Origin: an uncultured Eubacteriales bacterium
Lineage (GTDB): Bacteria; Bacillota; Clostridia; Christensenellales; Aristaeellaceae
Assembly: GCA_902790175.1 (NCBI GenBank)
Contig: CADAQZ010000009.1
Coordinates: forward strand, 1-41,729
Length of the DNA stretch: 41,729 bases
Direction of reading: 5' to 3'
Shown here: positions 6,543-14,604 of the stretch, one piece after another
How positions within the stretch are numbered: the stretch's first letter is position 1
Layout: each line of letters starts with the position of its first letter
Position numbers and translations under genes: made by a program
Notes under the pieces: model-generated
What the model was told of the DNA's origin: nothing
What the model saw: only the letters and a program-made list of their open reading frames with translations
Databases searched by the model: none

Positions 6543-8267
6543 CTATCCTTCGTTCGTCTCCCGCGCGGGCTGGACGTACAGCGTGCGCTGGTTGGTGTAG
6601 ATCACAAATCCCGGCTTCGCGCCGGAGGGCTTCTTCACGTAGCGGCGCAGCGTGTAATCCACCGGCACGCGCGAGCCCGTCCGGCCCTTCGAGTAGAGCG
6701 CCGCCAGCGACGCGGCGTAGAGGATGGTCTCCTCGTCCGGATCCTCGCCGACGATGATCACGTGGGAGCCGGGCATGTCCTTCGCGTGCAGCCAGACCTC
6801 GTTGGGCTGGGCCGTGCCGGTCAGCTTGTCGTTTTGCAGGTTGTTCTTGCCGACAAGGATCGTCCGCCCGGACGGCGCCGTGAACTTCATCGGCTTCGAC
6901 GGCGGCAGCTGCTTCATCTGGCGGCGACTGCGGTTCACCTTGCAGTAGCCGAAGCGCTCCAGTTCCTCTCGCAACTCGAAGAGCTCCGCCTCCTCGCGGC
7001 ACTTGCCGAGGTTGTCCAGCTGGCCCTCCAGGTAGTTCAGCTCCGCGGAGGTCTTTTCGATCTGCTCCGCCGCCAGCGTCTGCGCGTTGCGGGCCTTCTG
7101 GTAGAGCTTGAAGTACTTTTGCGCGTTCTGCCCGGGCGACAGCTTCTCGTCCAGCTCTACCTTTACAAGCGGCATGTTTTCGTCGTAGTAGTTCGGCACG
7201 TCCACGCTCTTTGCGCCCTTCTGCGCCAGGTGGAGGTTCGCCGTCAATAGCTCGCCCTTCAAGCGGTATTCCTCCATCCGCTGGCTGCCCAGCAGCGCCT
7301 CGTTTTGAAGCGCCAGCTTGCGCTCGCATCGCTCGATGTTCTTCTTCAGCGCTCGGTGCAGCGCCGCGCTCTTTTGCTGGAGGCGCTCGGCCATGTCGCG
7401 CGAGCGGTAGAAGCCGTCCAGCGCCTCGGAGAGCGTCGCGCAGGGCTCGCTGCGCAGGGCCGCGCGGCTCAGGTAGGGGAAGACCACGGCGTCCACCGGC
7501 GCACCCTCTTCATTGTAGAGTATGGCCGGGGCGAGGGAATCGGGGATGCGCCGCAGGCTTTCGGCGATGCTCGCGCAGGCGGCGCGCAGGTCGATCTCCT
7601 CCGAGTGCGCGTCCTCGCTGCCGGTGGCGCGAAACGCCAGCTCGCGGGACGTCAGCGCGGACATGCCGCTGACGTTGGCCGAGATCAGCTTGTGCAGCGG
7701 CCCGTTCATCCCTGCCATCGCCGCGTACAGCGCGTCCGCCTCCACATGATCGTAGGGGATCTTGCCGTGCGCCGGGGGCAGCTCGTAGCGCAGCCCGGGG
7801 AGCACCTCGCGCACCGAGGAGATGGCCTCGGTCACGCGGCGCGCGCTGTCGATGATGCGCCCGTCGCCGCCCACGAAGATCAGGTTCGAGTGCTTGCCCA
7901 TGAACTCGCAGATCAGCTTCTTGCGCGCCTTGTCGCCCAGCTCGTCGAAGTGCTCGATTTCGATCTCCAGGATGCGGTCGCTCTCCAGCGTCCGTATGCC
8001 GCACACGCGCCCGCCGGTGATGTGCTTGCGCATCAGCATGCACAGCGCCGGGGGCTCCAGCGGGTTATTCTTGCGGGTCGTGGTCAGGTGCGCGCGGGCG
8101 CAGTTGGCCGTGGCCGACAGCAGAAGCTGGTGGTTCGCGCCGCCGCTGCGGATCGTCAGTATGAGCTCGTCGCGCTCCGGCTGTATGATCTTGTTCACGC
8201 GCCCGCCCGCCAGCACGGTGTTCAATTCCCGCGCCACGAGGCCCAGCGTCAGTCCGTCCAGGGGCAT
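6543..8267 (-). CDS. rqcH: Ribosome quality control protein RqcH (NFACT family, FbpA-like)
   Basis: RqcH binds stalled 50S subunits carrying peptidyl-tRNA and recruits tRNA-Ala to add C-terminal alanine tails that mark the nascent chain for degradation. The 574-residue protein has the N-terminal NFACT-N domain with the invariant D97-R98 pair (SDRILEIEIE). A central coiled-coil follows (about 280-430), then the C-terminal NFACT-R domain (about 450-560, with GKNNLQNDKLT and NEVWLHAKDMPGSHV). I place the start at the ATG at 8267 because GGAGG lies 7 bases upstream and the family starts with MPLDGLTL; an in-frame ATG further upstream would overlap the promoter. It heads an operon with the DUF1836 gene. 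Confidence 0.94.
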   Translation of the reverse strand: MPLDGLTLGLVARELNTVLAGGRVNKIIQPERDELILTIRSGGANHQLLLSATANCARAHLTTTRKNNPLEPPALCMLMRKHITGGRVCGIRTLESDRILEIEIEHFDELGDKARKKLICEFMGKHSNLIFVGGDGRIIDSARRVTEAISSVREVLPGLRYELPPAHGKIPYDHVEADALYAAMAGMNGPLHKLISANVSGMSALTSRELAFRATGSEDAHSEEIDLRAACASIAESLRRIPDSLAPAILYNEEGAPVDAVVFPYLSRAALRSEPCATLSEALDGFYRSRDMAERLQQKSAALHRALKKNIERCERKLALQNEALLGSQRMEEYRLKGELLTANLHLAQKGAKSVDVPNYYDENMPLVKVELDEKLSPGQNAQKYFKLYQKARNAQTLAAEQIEKTSAELNYLEGQLDNLGKCREEAELFELREELERFGYCKVNRSRRQMKQLPPSKPMKFTAPSGRTILVGKNNLQNDKLTGTAQPNEVWLHAKDMPGSHVIIVGEDPDEETILYAASLAALYSKGRTGSRVPVDYTLRRYVKKPSGAKPGFVIYTNQRTLYVQPARETNEG

Positions 8268-8307
8268 ATGTAATCCTCCAAATGGTTTCAGCTTGTTTTC
8301 ATAACTA

Positions 8308-8336
8308 ATTATAATCCAAACGCGCGAATTGCGCAA
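8308..8336 (-). promoter_or_regulatory. Promoter of rqcH, sharing its -35 with a divergent promoter
   Basis: Minus-strand TTGCGC (8331-8336), 17-base spacer, TATAAT (8308-8313), about 40 bases before the rqcH ATG. The -35 lies in the palindrome TTGCGCAA (8329-8336), which also supplies the -35 of the rightward promoter. Confidence 0.7.
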
Positions 8337-8357
8337 CCGGGTTTTTTATGATAGAAT
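8329..8357 (+). promoter_or_regulatory. Promoter of the GerMN gene
   Basis: Plus-strand TTGCGC (8329-8334), 17-base spacer, TAGAAT (8352-8357), 83 bases before the ATG at 8441. It overlaps the rqcH -35 back to back. Confidence 0.65.
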
Positions 8358-8440
8358 GATGTGAGGGGCCCTCCGCCCGCATACGCCGCGCCGCGCCGGA
8401 ATACATTGAACCGAAATGGACGACGCAAGGAGGGTTCCAC

Positions 8441-9556
8441 ATGAATCTATCGGGAAATCAGCGCAGGGTTTACCTGCTGGCGCTGGCGCTGCTGGTCCTG
8501 GCGGTCGCGCTCGTGTGCGCCTGGTCGCTGTGGCTGCGGCCCGCCGTGGGCGGCGCCGACGCGCGGCCTCAATCGACGCAAGCGGAGCCTTCCGCGCAGC
8601 CGGAGGCCACGAACGCGCCCGTGAGCGCGGGCGCGGGCGGCGAATCGGAGGGCGAGGACGGGGTGCAGAAGGTGTCCACCATCGTCTACTACCAGGACAA
8701 CTACGGCTACCTCGTGCCGGTGATGTGCACCGTTCCGATGGAGGACGGCATCGCCAAGGCCACGCTGAAGATGATGGTGCAGAGCACGGGCAACGACATG
8801 CAGGCGGCGCGGCTGGGCCTGCGCACGGTGCTGCCGGAGAACACGAAGATCGACCTGGACATCCACGACGGCCTTGCGCGCATCGACCTGAGCAAGGAAG
8901 TATTGAACATGGCCGACGCCGCGGCGGAGAGCAACATGGTCTCGGCCGTCGTGCAGGCGCTGACGGAGTTTGACAGCGTGGACCGCGTGGAGTTCCTGAT
9001 CGACGGCCAGAAGCGCGAGAAGCTGACCCACGGGACGAGCGTGGCGGGCACGTTCACGCGCGGCGACATCAACCTCGAAAGCGCCGAGGCGACGATGGGT
9101 CTCACGGCCTCCGAGCCGATGACGCTCTACTTCCCGGCGGACTCGGGCGCGGTGATCGTGCCGGTGACGCGCATGGTGCGCGCCGGGGCCGACGTGAACA
9201 CCGCCGTCATGGAGCTGGCGAAGGGCCCGGCGAACGGCGACATGCTCGAAGGCGTGGTGCCCGCGGGCTGCGGCCTGATCGACGTGAAGGTGGAAGACGG
9301 CGTCGCCAAGCTGGACTTCACGGGCGAGTTCGTCAACCTCGTGCAGAATTCCGACGGCGGGCGCATGGCGCTGAAGGCGCTGGTGCTCACGTGCACGCAG
9401 TTCGACGGCATCGACAAGGTGGAGCTGTACGTGGACGGCAAGCCCTACGACGCCGCGGCGGGCGACCTGGGCGTCCCCAGCTTCATGAACATCGCAGACA
9501 ACATCGTGTACGACTACATCCAGACGCAGTCCGCGGCGATATTTGATTTTGAATAA
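8441..9556 (+). CDS. GerMN-domain protein with two GerMN repeats (GerM-like)
   Basis: A membrane-anchored 371-residue protein: short cytoplasmic N terminus, one transmembrane segment (about residues 11-30), an Ala/Glu/Pro-rich linker, then two GerMN domains. Repeat 1 is about residues 80-195 (VYYQDNYGYLVPVM, GLARIDLSKE, VEFLIDG). Repeat 2 is about 225-345 (LYFPADSGAVIVPV, GVAKLDFTGEF, VELYVDG). In Bacillus GerM takes part in sporulation and germination and docks other envelope proteins. The gene order GerM, RNase PH, RdgB, YsnB is the same as in Bacillus subtilis, which supports orthology. AAGGAGGG (8427-8434) fixes the start. Sporulation itself is not proven by this gene. Confidence 0.88.
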   Translation: MNLSGNQRRVYLLALALLVLAVALVCAWSLWLRPAVGGADARPQSTQAEPSAQPEATNAPVSAGAGGESEGEDGVQKVSTIVYYQDNYGYLVPVMCTVPMEDGIAKATLKMMVQSTGNDMQAARLGLRTVLPENTKIDLDIHDGLARIDLSKEVLNMADAAAESNMVSAVVQALTEFDSVDRVEFLIDGQKREKLTHGTSVAGTFTRGDINLESAEATMGLTASEPMTLYFPADSGAVIVPVTRMVRAGADVNTAVMELAKGPANGDMLEGVVPAGCGLIDVKVEDGVAKLDFTGEFVNLVQNSDGGRMALKALVLTCTQFDGIDKVELYVDGKPYDAAAGDLGVPSFMNIADNIVYDYIQTQSAAIFDFE

Positions 9557-9572
9557 AAAGAGTTTAGGGAGA

Positions 9573-9650
9573 AGAGTTTAGAGTTTAGATCAGTATGCGA
9601 AAGAACGCGGTAACGAATGCGAATTGGCTATTCGCTGAACTCTAAACTCT
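9573..9650. repeat. Inverted repeat of the AGAGTTTAGAGTT family
   Basis: AGAGTTTAGAGTT (9573-9585) and its exact reverse complement (9638-9650) surround a 52-base spacer in the gap between the GerMN and RNase PH genes. Further partial copies flank it. The same motif returns at 16847-16922. It is an AT-rich dispersed palindrome in an otherwise GC-rich region. The 144-base gap shows no clear promoter. Confidence 0.7.
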
Positions 9651-9700
9651 CAACTCTTAACTCTCATGACTGAAATACCATATGCAAGGAGAAGATACAA

Positions 9701-11029
9701 ATGGAAAATGTCAATCGTTCAAGCGACGCGCTTCGCATGATCCGCATCCTGCCGGACTACACGGAGATGGCCGCGGGCTCGGCGCTGATCTGCTGCGGCC
9801 GGACCAAAGTCATCTGCACGGCCTCCGTCCAGGAGGGCGTGCCCGGCTTTTTGCGCGGCAAGGGCAAGGGCTGGCTCACGGCGGAGTACGCGATGCTGCC
9901 CGGCTCCACGCCCCAGCGCAAGGCGCGTGACGGCGTGAAGAAGGACGGGCGCGGCGTGGAGATCCAGCGGCTGATCGGCCGCTCGCTGCGCGCCGCCTGC
10001 GATTTGACGCGGCTGGGCGAGCGCACGATCTACATCGACTGCGACGTGATCCAGGCCGACGGCGGCACCCGCACGGCCTCCATCACCGGTGCGTTCGTCG
10101 CGCTGTGCATCGCCGTGGACAAGCTGCTGGCGGAGGGCGCGATCGTCGATTCGCCGATCATCCGCCAGGTGGCGGCGGTATCCGCGGGCGTGATCGACGA
10201 TGTGTGCACGCTCGACCTCGAGTACGCGCAGGACAGCCGCGCGCAGGTGGACATGAACATCGTGATGACGCGCGACAGCAGGGGCGAGCTAGGCTTCGTG
10301 GAGGTACAGGGCACCGGCGAGGGCCGCTGCTACACCCGCGCGGAGCTGGACAAGCTGCTCTCGCTGGGCGAGAAGGGCTGCCTGGAGCTGATGCAGGCGC
10401 AGCTGGACGCGCTGGGCGAGCGCGCGCACGTGATCTGCAAGAAGCCGCTGCTGGCGCTGGCAAGCAACAACTTCGGCAAGCTTAAGGAGCTGAAGCAGCT
10501 GCTGGGCGAGCGCTTCGACGTGCGATCCATGCGGGAGATGGGCGTGGAGCTGGACGTGGACGAGAACGGCGAGACGTTCGAGGAGAACGCGCTGATCAAG
10601 GCGAAGGCGCTGATGGACGTCTGCCACTGCGCCACGCTGGCGGATGACTCCGGCCTGTGCGTGGAGCAGCTGAACGGTCGCCCGGGCGTGCACTCCGCGC
10701 GCTACTGCGGCGTGCACGGCGACGACGAGGCCAACAACCAGCTGCTCTTGAAGGAGCTCTCCGACAAGCCCGCGCCGCATAAGGCGCACTACGGCGCGGC
10801 GGTGGCGCTCTGCCGACCGGGGCGCGAGCCGATCGTGGTTTACGGGCGCTGTGACGGCGAGATCATCTCCGAGTATCGCGGCGACGGCGGCTTCGGCTAC
10901 GACCCGCTGTTCCTCTCGGACGACCTGGGCGTGACGTTCGCGGAGGCCGACCCCGAGGCCAAGAACGGCGTCTCCCATCGAGCGCGGGCGATCGCGAAGC
11001 TGATCGAGTCGCTGGAGGCAGAGGCGTGA
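9701..11029 (+). CDS. Fused RNase PH / XTP-dITP diphosphatase (Rph-RdgB)
   Basis: One 442-residue chain joins two enzymes usually encoded by neighbouring genes. Residues 1 to about 243 are RNase PH, a phosphorolytic 3'-5' exoribonuclease trimming tRNA ends, with FLRGKGKGWLTAEY (50-63) and the phosphate-binding GGTRTASITGA (121-131, Arg124). Residues about 249-442 are the HAM1/RdgB house-cleaning pyrophosphatase that removes XTP and dITP: ASNNFGKLKEL (254-264), FEENALIKAKA (293-303), ADDSGL (314-319), GGFGYDPLF and SHRARAI. Both active-site motif sets look intact and no stop separates them. The usual DGR near the RNase PH N terminus is not evident. AAGGAGA precedes the ATG. The YsnB gene overlaps the stop by 4 bases. 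Confidence 0.93.
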   Translation: MENVNRSSDALRMIRILPDYTEMAAGSALICCGRTKVICTASVQEGVPGFLRGKGKGWLTAEYAMLPGSTPQRKARDGVKKDGRGVEIQRLIGRSLRAACDLTRLGERTIYIDCDVIQADGGTRTASITGAFVALCIAVDKLLAEGAIVDSPIIRQVAAVSAGVIDDVCTLDLEYAQDSRAQVDMNIVMTRDSRGELGFVEVQGTGEGRCYTRAELDKLLSLGEKGCLELMQAQLDALGERAHVICKKPLLALASNNFGKLKELKQLLGERFDVRSMREMGVELDVDENGETFEENALIKAKALMDVCHCATLADDSGLCVEQLNGRPGVHSARYCGVHGDDEANNQLLLKELSDKPAPHKAHYGAAVALCRPGREPIVVYGRCDGEIISEYRGDGGFGYDPLFLSDDLGVTFAEADPEAKNGVSHRARAIAKLIESLEAEA

Positions 11030-11499
11030 CGCGGCTGGGCGTGATCTCCGACAGCCATGACCGCGGGTACTGGCTGGAGAAGTGGCTGGAGTATGCCAAG
11101 AAGCAGAAGTACGACGCCGTGTTTCACCTCGGGGACTACGACTCCGACGCACGGTGGCTCAAAAAGCGGCTGGACGCGCCAATGTTCTGCGTGGCGGGCA
11201 ACTGCGACATGTTCTCAAAGCTCCCGCGCATGGCGCGTGCCGCCTACGGGCCGCACCGGCTGCTGGCCGTACACGGGCATTTGCAGGACGTGAAGTACGG
11301 CTACGACAAGCTGTGCTGGTACACCGAGGAGCAGAATGCCACCATCGCGCTGTTCGGGCACACCCACGTGCCGTATGCCGGCATGGAGGGCGGCATCCTG
11401 CTGATGAACCCCGGTGCGCTGATGGACGGCCGCTACGGGGAATTGACGCTCGACGGCGACAGGGCCGTGCCGAGGCTGGAGACGCTGCGCGACGAATGA
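11026..11499 (+). CDS. YsnB/YfcE-type metallophosphoesterase (MJ0936 family)
   Basis: A 157-residue calcineurin-like phosphodiesterase with all metal-binding motifs: GVISDSHD near residue 5, HLGDYDSD near 35, AGNCD near 57, VHGH near 84 and FGHTHVP near 113. It matches B. subtilis YsnB in both size and position after rph-rdgB. The physiological substrate is unknown. Start GTG at 11026 overlaps the preceding TGA (GTGA), a sign of translational coupling. A 17-bp terminator hairpin follows directly. Confidence 0.9.
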   Translation: MTRLGVISDSHDRGYWLEKWLEYAKKQKYDAVFHLGDYDSDARWLKKRLDAPMFCVAGNCDMFSKLPRMARAAYGPHRLLAVHGHLQDVKYGYDKLCWYTEEQNATIALFGHTHVPYAGMEGGILLMNPGALMDGRYGELTLDGDRAVPRLETLRDE

Positions 11500-11536
11500 A
11501 GAAGGGCGGGATTCCAAATGGAATCCCGCCCTTCTT
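11499..11536. terminator. Bidirectional terminator between convergent genes
   Basis: AAGAAGGGCGGGATTCC (11499-11515), loop AAAT, and its exact complement (11520-11536), overlapping the phosphoesterase stop codon and facing the convergent csoR gene. AA-rich and TT-rich ends allow function in both directions. Confidence 0.8.
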
Positions 11537-11544
11537 CAAATAAA

Positions 11545-11877
11545 TCACATATACTTGTCTATCGCCTCACACAGATCGTCGATGGCCTTCTGGTCGCCCT
11601 CCACAGCGGCGTCCACGATGCAGTGCTTCAAGTGGTCCTGCAATATCAATTTGCCGGTGTTGTCGATGGCGGAGCGCACGGCGGCGATCTGGATGAGCAC
11701 CTCCGAGCAGTCGCGGCCCTCCTCGACCATGGCGCGGACCCGCTGCAGGTGCCCGATGGCCCGCGACAGACGGTTCAGCACCGCCTTCGTGTTCTCGTGG
11801 GTGTGGGCGTGCCCGTGATCGTGTTCGTGGGGGATGCCGTGCGCGTGCAGGTATTCGTGGTCGTGCTCGTGCGTCAT
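11545..11877 (-). CDS. csoR: CsoR-family metal-sensing transcriptional repressor
   Basis: A 110-residue all-helical DUF156 repressor. The predicted ligands C57, H82 and C86 have exactly the Cys-x24-His-x3-Cys spacing of Cu(I)-sensing CsoR (C36/H61/C65 in Mycobacterium), unlike the RcnR or CstR sets. The core runs from RLSRAIGHLQRV (36-47) to the end. The first 30 residues are unusual: eleven histidines in an HxH-type tail that could buffer metal. I prefer ATG at 11877, preceded by GAGGTGAG, over an in-frame GTG three codons upstream. No copper ATPase or chaperone gene is adjacent, so its regulon lies elsewhere. A TTGCAT-17-TATCAT promoter is at 11896-11924. Confidence 0.88.
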   Translation of the reverse strand: MTHEHDHEYLHAHGIPHEHDHGHAHTHENTKAVLNRLSRAIGHLQRVRAMVEEGRDCSEVLIQIAAVRSAIDNTGKLILQDHLKHCIVDAAVEGDQKAIDDLCEAIDKYM

Positions 11878-11895
11878 GTCGCTCACCTCGCTGCC

Positions 11896-11924
11896 ATGAT
11901 AGCAAAACGCCCGCCCAAATGCAA
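11896..11924 (-). promoter_or_regulatory. Promoter of csoR
   Basis: Minus-strand TTGCAT (11919-11924), 17-base spacer, TATCAT (11896-11901). The predicted leader is only about 12 bases. A GC-rich palindrome just upstream (CGCCCG/CGGGC around 11925-11940) could be an operator. Confidence 0.55.
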
Positions 11925-12017
11925 CGCCCGTCGCGCGGGCTGGATGTTAAGATTTTGAATAGGGATTTCCGCACGGCTGAAATCCGAACATTGGAAACAA
12001 AAATCAACACATAATTC

Positions 12018-12046
12018 GTGAAAATCTCAAACAACCGTGCTATACT
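12018..12046 (+). promoter_or_regulatory. Probable promoter of fhs
   Basis: TATACT (12041-12046) with a weak -35 GTGAAA (12018-12023) at 17 bases, in an AT-rich stretch 64 bases before the fhs ATG. Confidence 0.45.
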
Positions 12047-12109
12047 GGTCGAGTATTGTACGGTTATTTTGCCGATCAGGAAAACACGTGTTTGAAGGAG
12101 GACGCCGCC

Positions 12110-13870
12110 ATGCTCGATCCCACGATCTACAAGGACTGGCAAATCGCAGAGGAAGCCGAAAAGACGCTGCCCCCGGTGGATTACTTTCGTGAGAAGCTGG
12201 GGCTTCTGCCCGAGGAGATCATCCCCTACGGCAAGACCCCGAAGCTCGACTTCATCAAAATCATGGACCGCCTGAAGGACAAGCCCGACGGCAAGTTCAT
12301 CGAAGTGACCGCCATCACGCCCACGCCGCTGGGCGAGGGCAAGAGTACGGTGTCGCTGGGGCTGATCGAGGGCCTGGCGAAGATCGGCAAGAACGTGGGC
12401 GGCGCGCTGCGCCAGCCCTCCGGCGGGCCGACGATGAACGTGAAGGGCACCGCGGCCGGCGGCGGCAACGCGCTGCTGATGCCGATGACGGAGTTCTCCC
12501 TGGGCCTGACCGGCGACATCAACGACATCATGAACGCCCACAACCTGGCCATGGTGGCGCTGAACGCCCGCATGCAGCACGAGCGCAACTACTCCGACGA
12601 GGAGATGGCGAAGCACAACATGGGCCGCCGCCTGGACATCGACCCCAAGCGCGTGGAGATGGGCTGGGTGCTGGACTTCTGCGCGCAGGGCCTTCGCAAC
12701 ATCGTCATGGGCATCGGCGGCAACCGCGACGGCTTCCTGATGGAGAGCAAGTTCGGCATCGCCGTGGGCTCGGAGCTGATGGCGATCCTCGCCGTGGCGC
12801 GCGACCTCAAGGACCTGCGCGAGCGCATCGGCAAGGTCGTCGTGGCCTACGACCGAAAGGGTGATCTCGTGACCTGCGAGGATCTGGAGGTCGCCGGGGC
12901 GATGACCGCCTGGATGCGCAACACCATCAACCCCACGATGTGCTACACCGTGGAGCATCAGCCCGTGCTGATCCACGCGGGCCCGTTCGCCAACATCGCC
13001 ATCGGCCAGAGCTCCGTGATCGCGGACCGGCTGGCACTCAAGCTGTTCGACTACCACGTGACGGAATCCGGCTTCGCCGCGGACATCGGCTTCGAGAAGT
13101 TCTGGAACGTCAAGACGCGCCTGTCCGGGCTGACGCCGAACGTTTCCGTGATCGTGGCTACAGTCCGCGCGCTGAAGATGCACGGCGGCGGGCCGAAGGT
13201 CAGCCCCGGACGTCCTCTGCCCGAGGAGTACACGCAGGAGAACCTCGAATTGGTTGAGAAGGGCTGCGAAAACCTGTTCCACCACGTCGCGACCGTGCAG
13301 AAGTCCGGCATCGTGCCCGTGGTGTGCATCAACCAGTTCCACACCGACACCGAAAACGAGATCAACCTCATCAAGCGACTGTGCGCCGAGCGCGGCGTGC
13401 GCTGCGCGCGCTCGAACCACTGGCGCTACGGCGGCGAAGGCGCGGTGGAGCTGGCGCAGGCCGTCGTGGAGGCGTGCGAGGAGAAGCCCGAGATCAAGTT
13501 CCTCTACGACCTCGACATGCCGCTTCGCGAGCGCGTGGAGCGCATCGCCAAAGAGGTCTACGGCGCGGACGGCGTGGACTGGGCCCCGCTGGCCGTGGAA
13601 AAGGCGAAGCGCTTTGAGAGCGACCCGAAGTACGCCGACTACTGCACGATGATGGTCAAGACGCACCTGTCGCTGACGCACGACCCGGCGCTCAAGGGCG
13701 TGCCGAAGGGCTGGCGGCTGCCGATCCGCGACATCCTGGAGTACGGCGGCGCGAAGTTCCTCTGCCCGATGGCCGGGACCATCTCCATGATGCCCGGCAC
13801 GGCGTCCGACCCGGCCTATCGCCGCGTGGATGTGGACACAGAGACCGGCAAGGTCTCCGGGCTGTTCTGA
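12110..13870 (+). CDS. fhs: Formate-tetrahydrofolate ligase
   Basis: This enzyme condenses formate with THF using ATP to 10-formyl-THF, the entry step of formate into one-carbon metabolism and of the acetogenic methyl branch. The 586-residue protein contains the ATP loop TPLGEGKST (about residues 73-81), [19 protein letters not shown] (about 127-145), HGGGP and the C-terminal [16 protein letters not shown]. The segment around [15 protein letters not shown] differs from the common bacterial REPSLGPVFGIKGG form, placing it in a divergent branch. ATG at 12110 follows GAAGGAGGA with ideal spacing; upstream in-frame codons lack a site. It heads the fhs-fchA-folD run. Confidence 0.95.
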   Translation: MLDPTIYKDWQIAEEAEKTLPPVDYFREKLGLLPEEIIPYGKTPKLDFIKIMDRLKDKPDGKFIEVTAITPTPLGEGKSTVSLGLIEGLAKIGKNVGGALRQPSGGPTMNVKGTAAGGGNALLMPMTEFSLGLTGDINDIMNAHNLAMVALNARMQHERNYSDEEMAKHNMGRRLDIDPKRVEMGWVLDFCAQGLRNIVMGIGGNRDGFLMESKFGIAVGSELMAILAVARDLKDLRERIGKVVVAYDRKGDLVTCEDLEVAGAMTAWMRNTINPTMCYTVEHQPVLIHAGPFANIAIGQSSVIADRLALKLFDYHVTESGFAADIGFEKFWNVKTRLSGLTPNVSVIVATVRALKMHGGGPKVSPGRPLPEEYTQENLELVEKGCENLFHHVATVQKSGIVPVVCINQFHTDTENEINLIKRLCAERGVRCARSNHWRYGGEGAVELAQAVVEACEEKPEIKFLYDLDMPLRERVERIAKEVYGADGVDWAPLAVEKAKRFESDPKYADYCTMMVKTHLSLTHDPALKGVPKGWRLPIRDILEYGGAKFLCPMAGTISMMPGTASDPAYRRVDVDTETGKVSGLF

Positions 13871-13879
13871 CATTATCAG

Positions 13880-13917
13880 CCTTCCCCTTTAGGGGAAGGT
13901 GCCCCCGCCAGGGGGGC
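13880..13917. repeat. Double hairpin between fhs and fchA
   Basis: CCTTCCCCT (13880-13888) and AGGGGAAGG (13891-13899) form one hairpin, and GCCCCC/GGGGGC (13901-13917) a second. It sits 9 bases after the fhs stop and may tune fhs versus downstream expression. No T-run follows immediately. Confidence 0.6.
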
Positions 13918-13962
13918 GGATGAGGTCGTTTTTCTTCAACATCATAAAACAAGGATATCAAT

Positions 13963-14586
13963 ATGGTAAAAGACTACACACAAGAATCCTGCCGCGATTT
14001 TATCGCCGCCCTCGTCTCCAGCGCCCCGGCGCCGGGCGGCGGCGGCGCGGCGGCGCTCGTCGGGGCCGTCGGAACGGCGCTGGGCAACATGGTCGGCGCG
14101 CTGACCGTCGGCAAGAAAAAGTACGCCGATGTGGAGGCGGAGATCTTCGCCCTGCGCGCAAAATGCGACGCGCTGCAGGCGGCGCTCATGGACCAGGTGC
14201 CCGCCGACGCCGAGGGCTTCGAGCCGTTGGCGCGGGCCTACGGCATACCCAAAGACGATCCGGACCGGCCGCGCATCCTCGAACAGGCGACGCTCGCGGC
14301 CTGCGAAGCGCCGATGCGCATCATGGCGCTCTGCTGTGAGGCCATAGAGGCCATCGCCGCGTTCGCCGAAAAGGGCTCGCGCCTGGCCGTGTCGGACGCG
14401 GGCTGCGGCGCGGCCATCTGCAAGGCGGCGCTGCTGAGTGCGTCGCTCAATGTGTTCATCAACACGAAGCCGCTCAAAGACCGCGAGGCCGCCGTGGCGC
14501 TGAATGACCGGGCCGACGCGATGCTCGATAAGTATGTCCCGATGGCCGACGCCGTGTTTGAGAAGGTGCGGGCGGGGCTGAGGTAG
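13963..14586 (+). CDS. fchA: Cyclodeaminase/cyclohydrolase family protein FchA
   Basis: A 207-residue all-helical member of the formiminotetrahydrofolate cyclodeaminase family. In clostridial one-carbon clusters this protein converts 10-formyl-THF and 5,10-methenyl-THF into each other (methenyl-THF cyclohydrolase). In histidine or purine degraders it deaminates formimino-THF. The family glycine motif APAPGGGGAAALVGAVGTALGNMVG lies at about 21-45. Context between fhs and folD favours the cyclohydrolase role. ATG at 13963; the Shine-Dalgarno (AAGGATATC) is weak. The stop is 18 bases before folD. The neighbouring FolD appears to lack cyclohydrolase residues, which would make FchA the functional cyclohydrolase here. 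Confidence 0.88.
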   Translation: MVKDYTQESCRDFIAALVSSAPAPGGGGAAALVGAVGTALGNMVGALTVGKKKYADVEAEIFALRAKCDALQAALMDQVPADAEGFEPLARAYGIPKDDPDRPRILEQATLAACEAPMRIMALCCEAIEAIAAFAEKGSRLAVSDAGCGAAICKAALLSASLNVFINTKPLKDREAAVALNDRADAMLDKYVPMADAVFEKVRAGLR

Positions 14587-14604
14587 ACGAACGGAGGGTT
14601 GCAC

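Noticed and set aside
11567-13873. 768-codon open frame on the minus strand opposite csoR and fhs
   Set aside because: It is an antisense shadow of GC-rich, codon-biased genes: the product is low-complexity and rich in His, Arg, Val and Gln, and the plus-strand frame is a clear Fhs.
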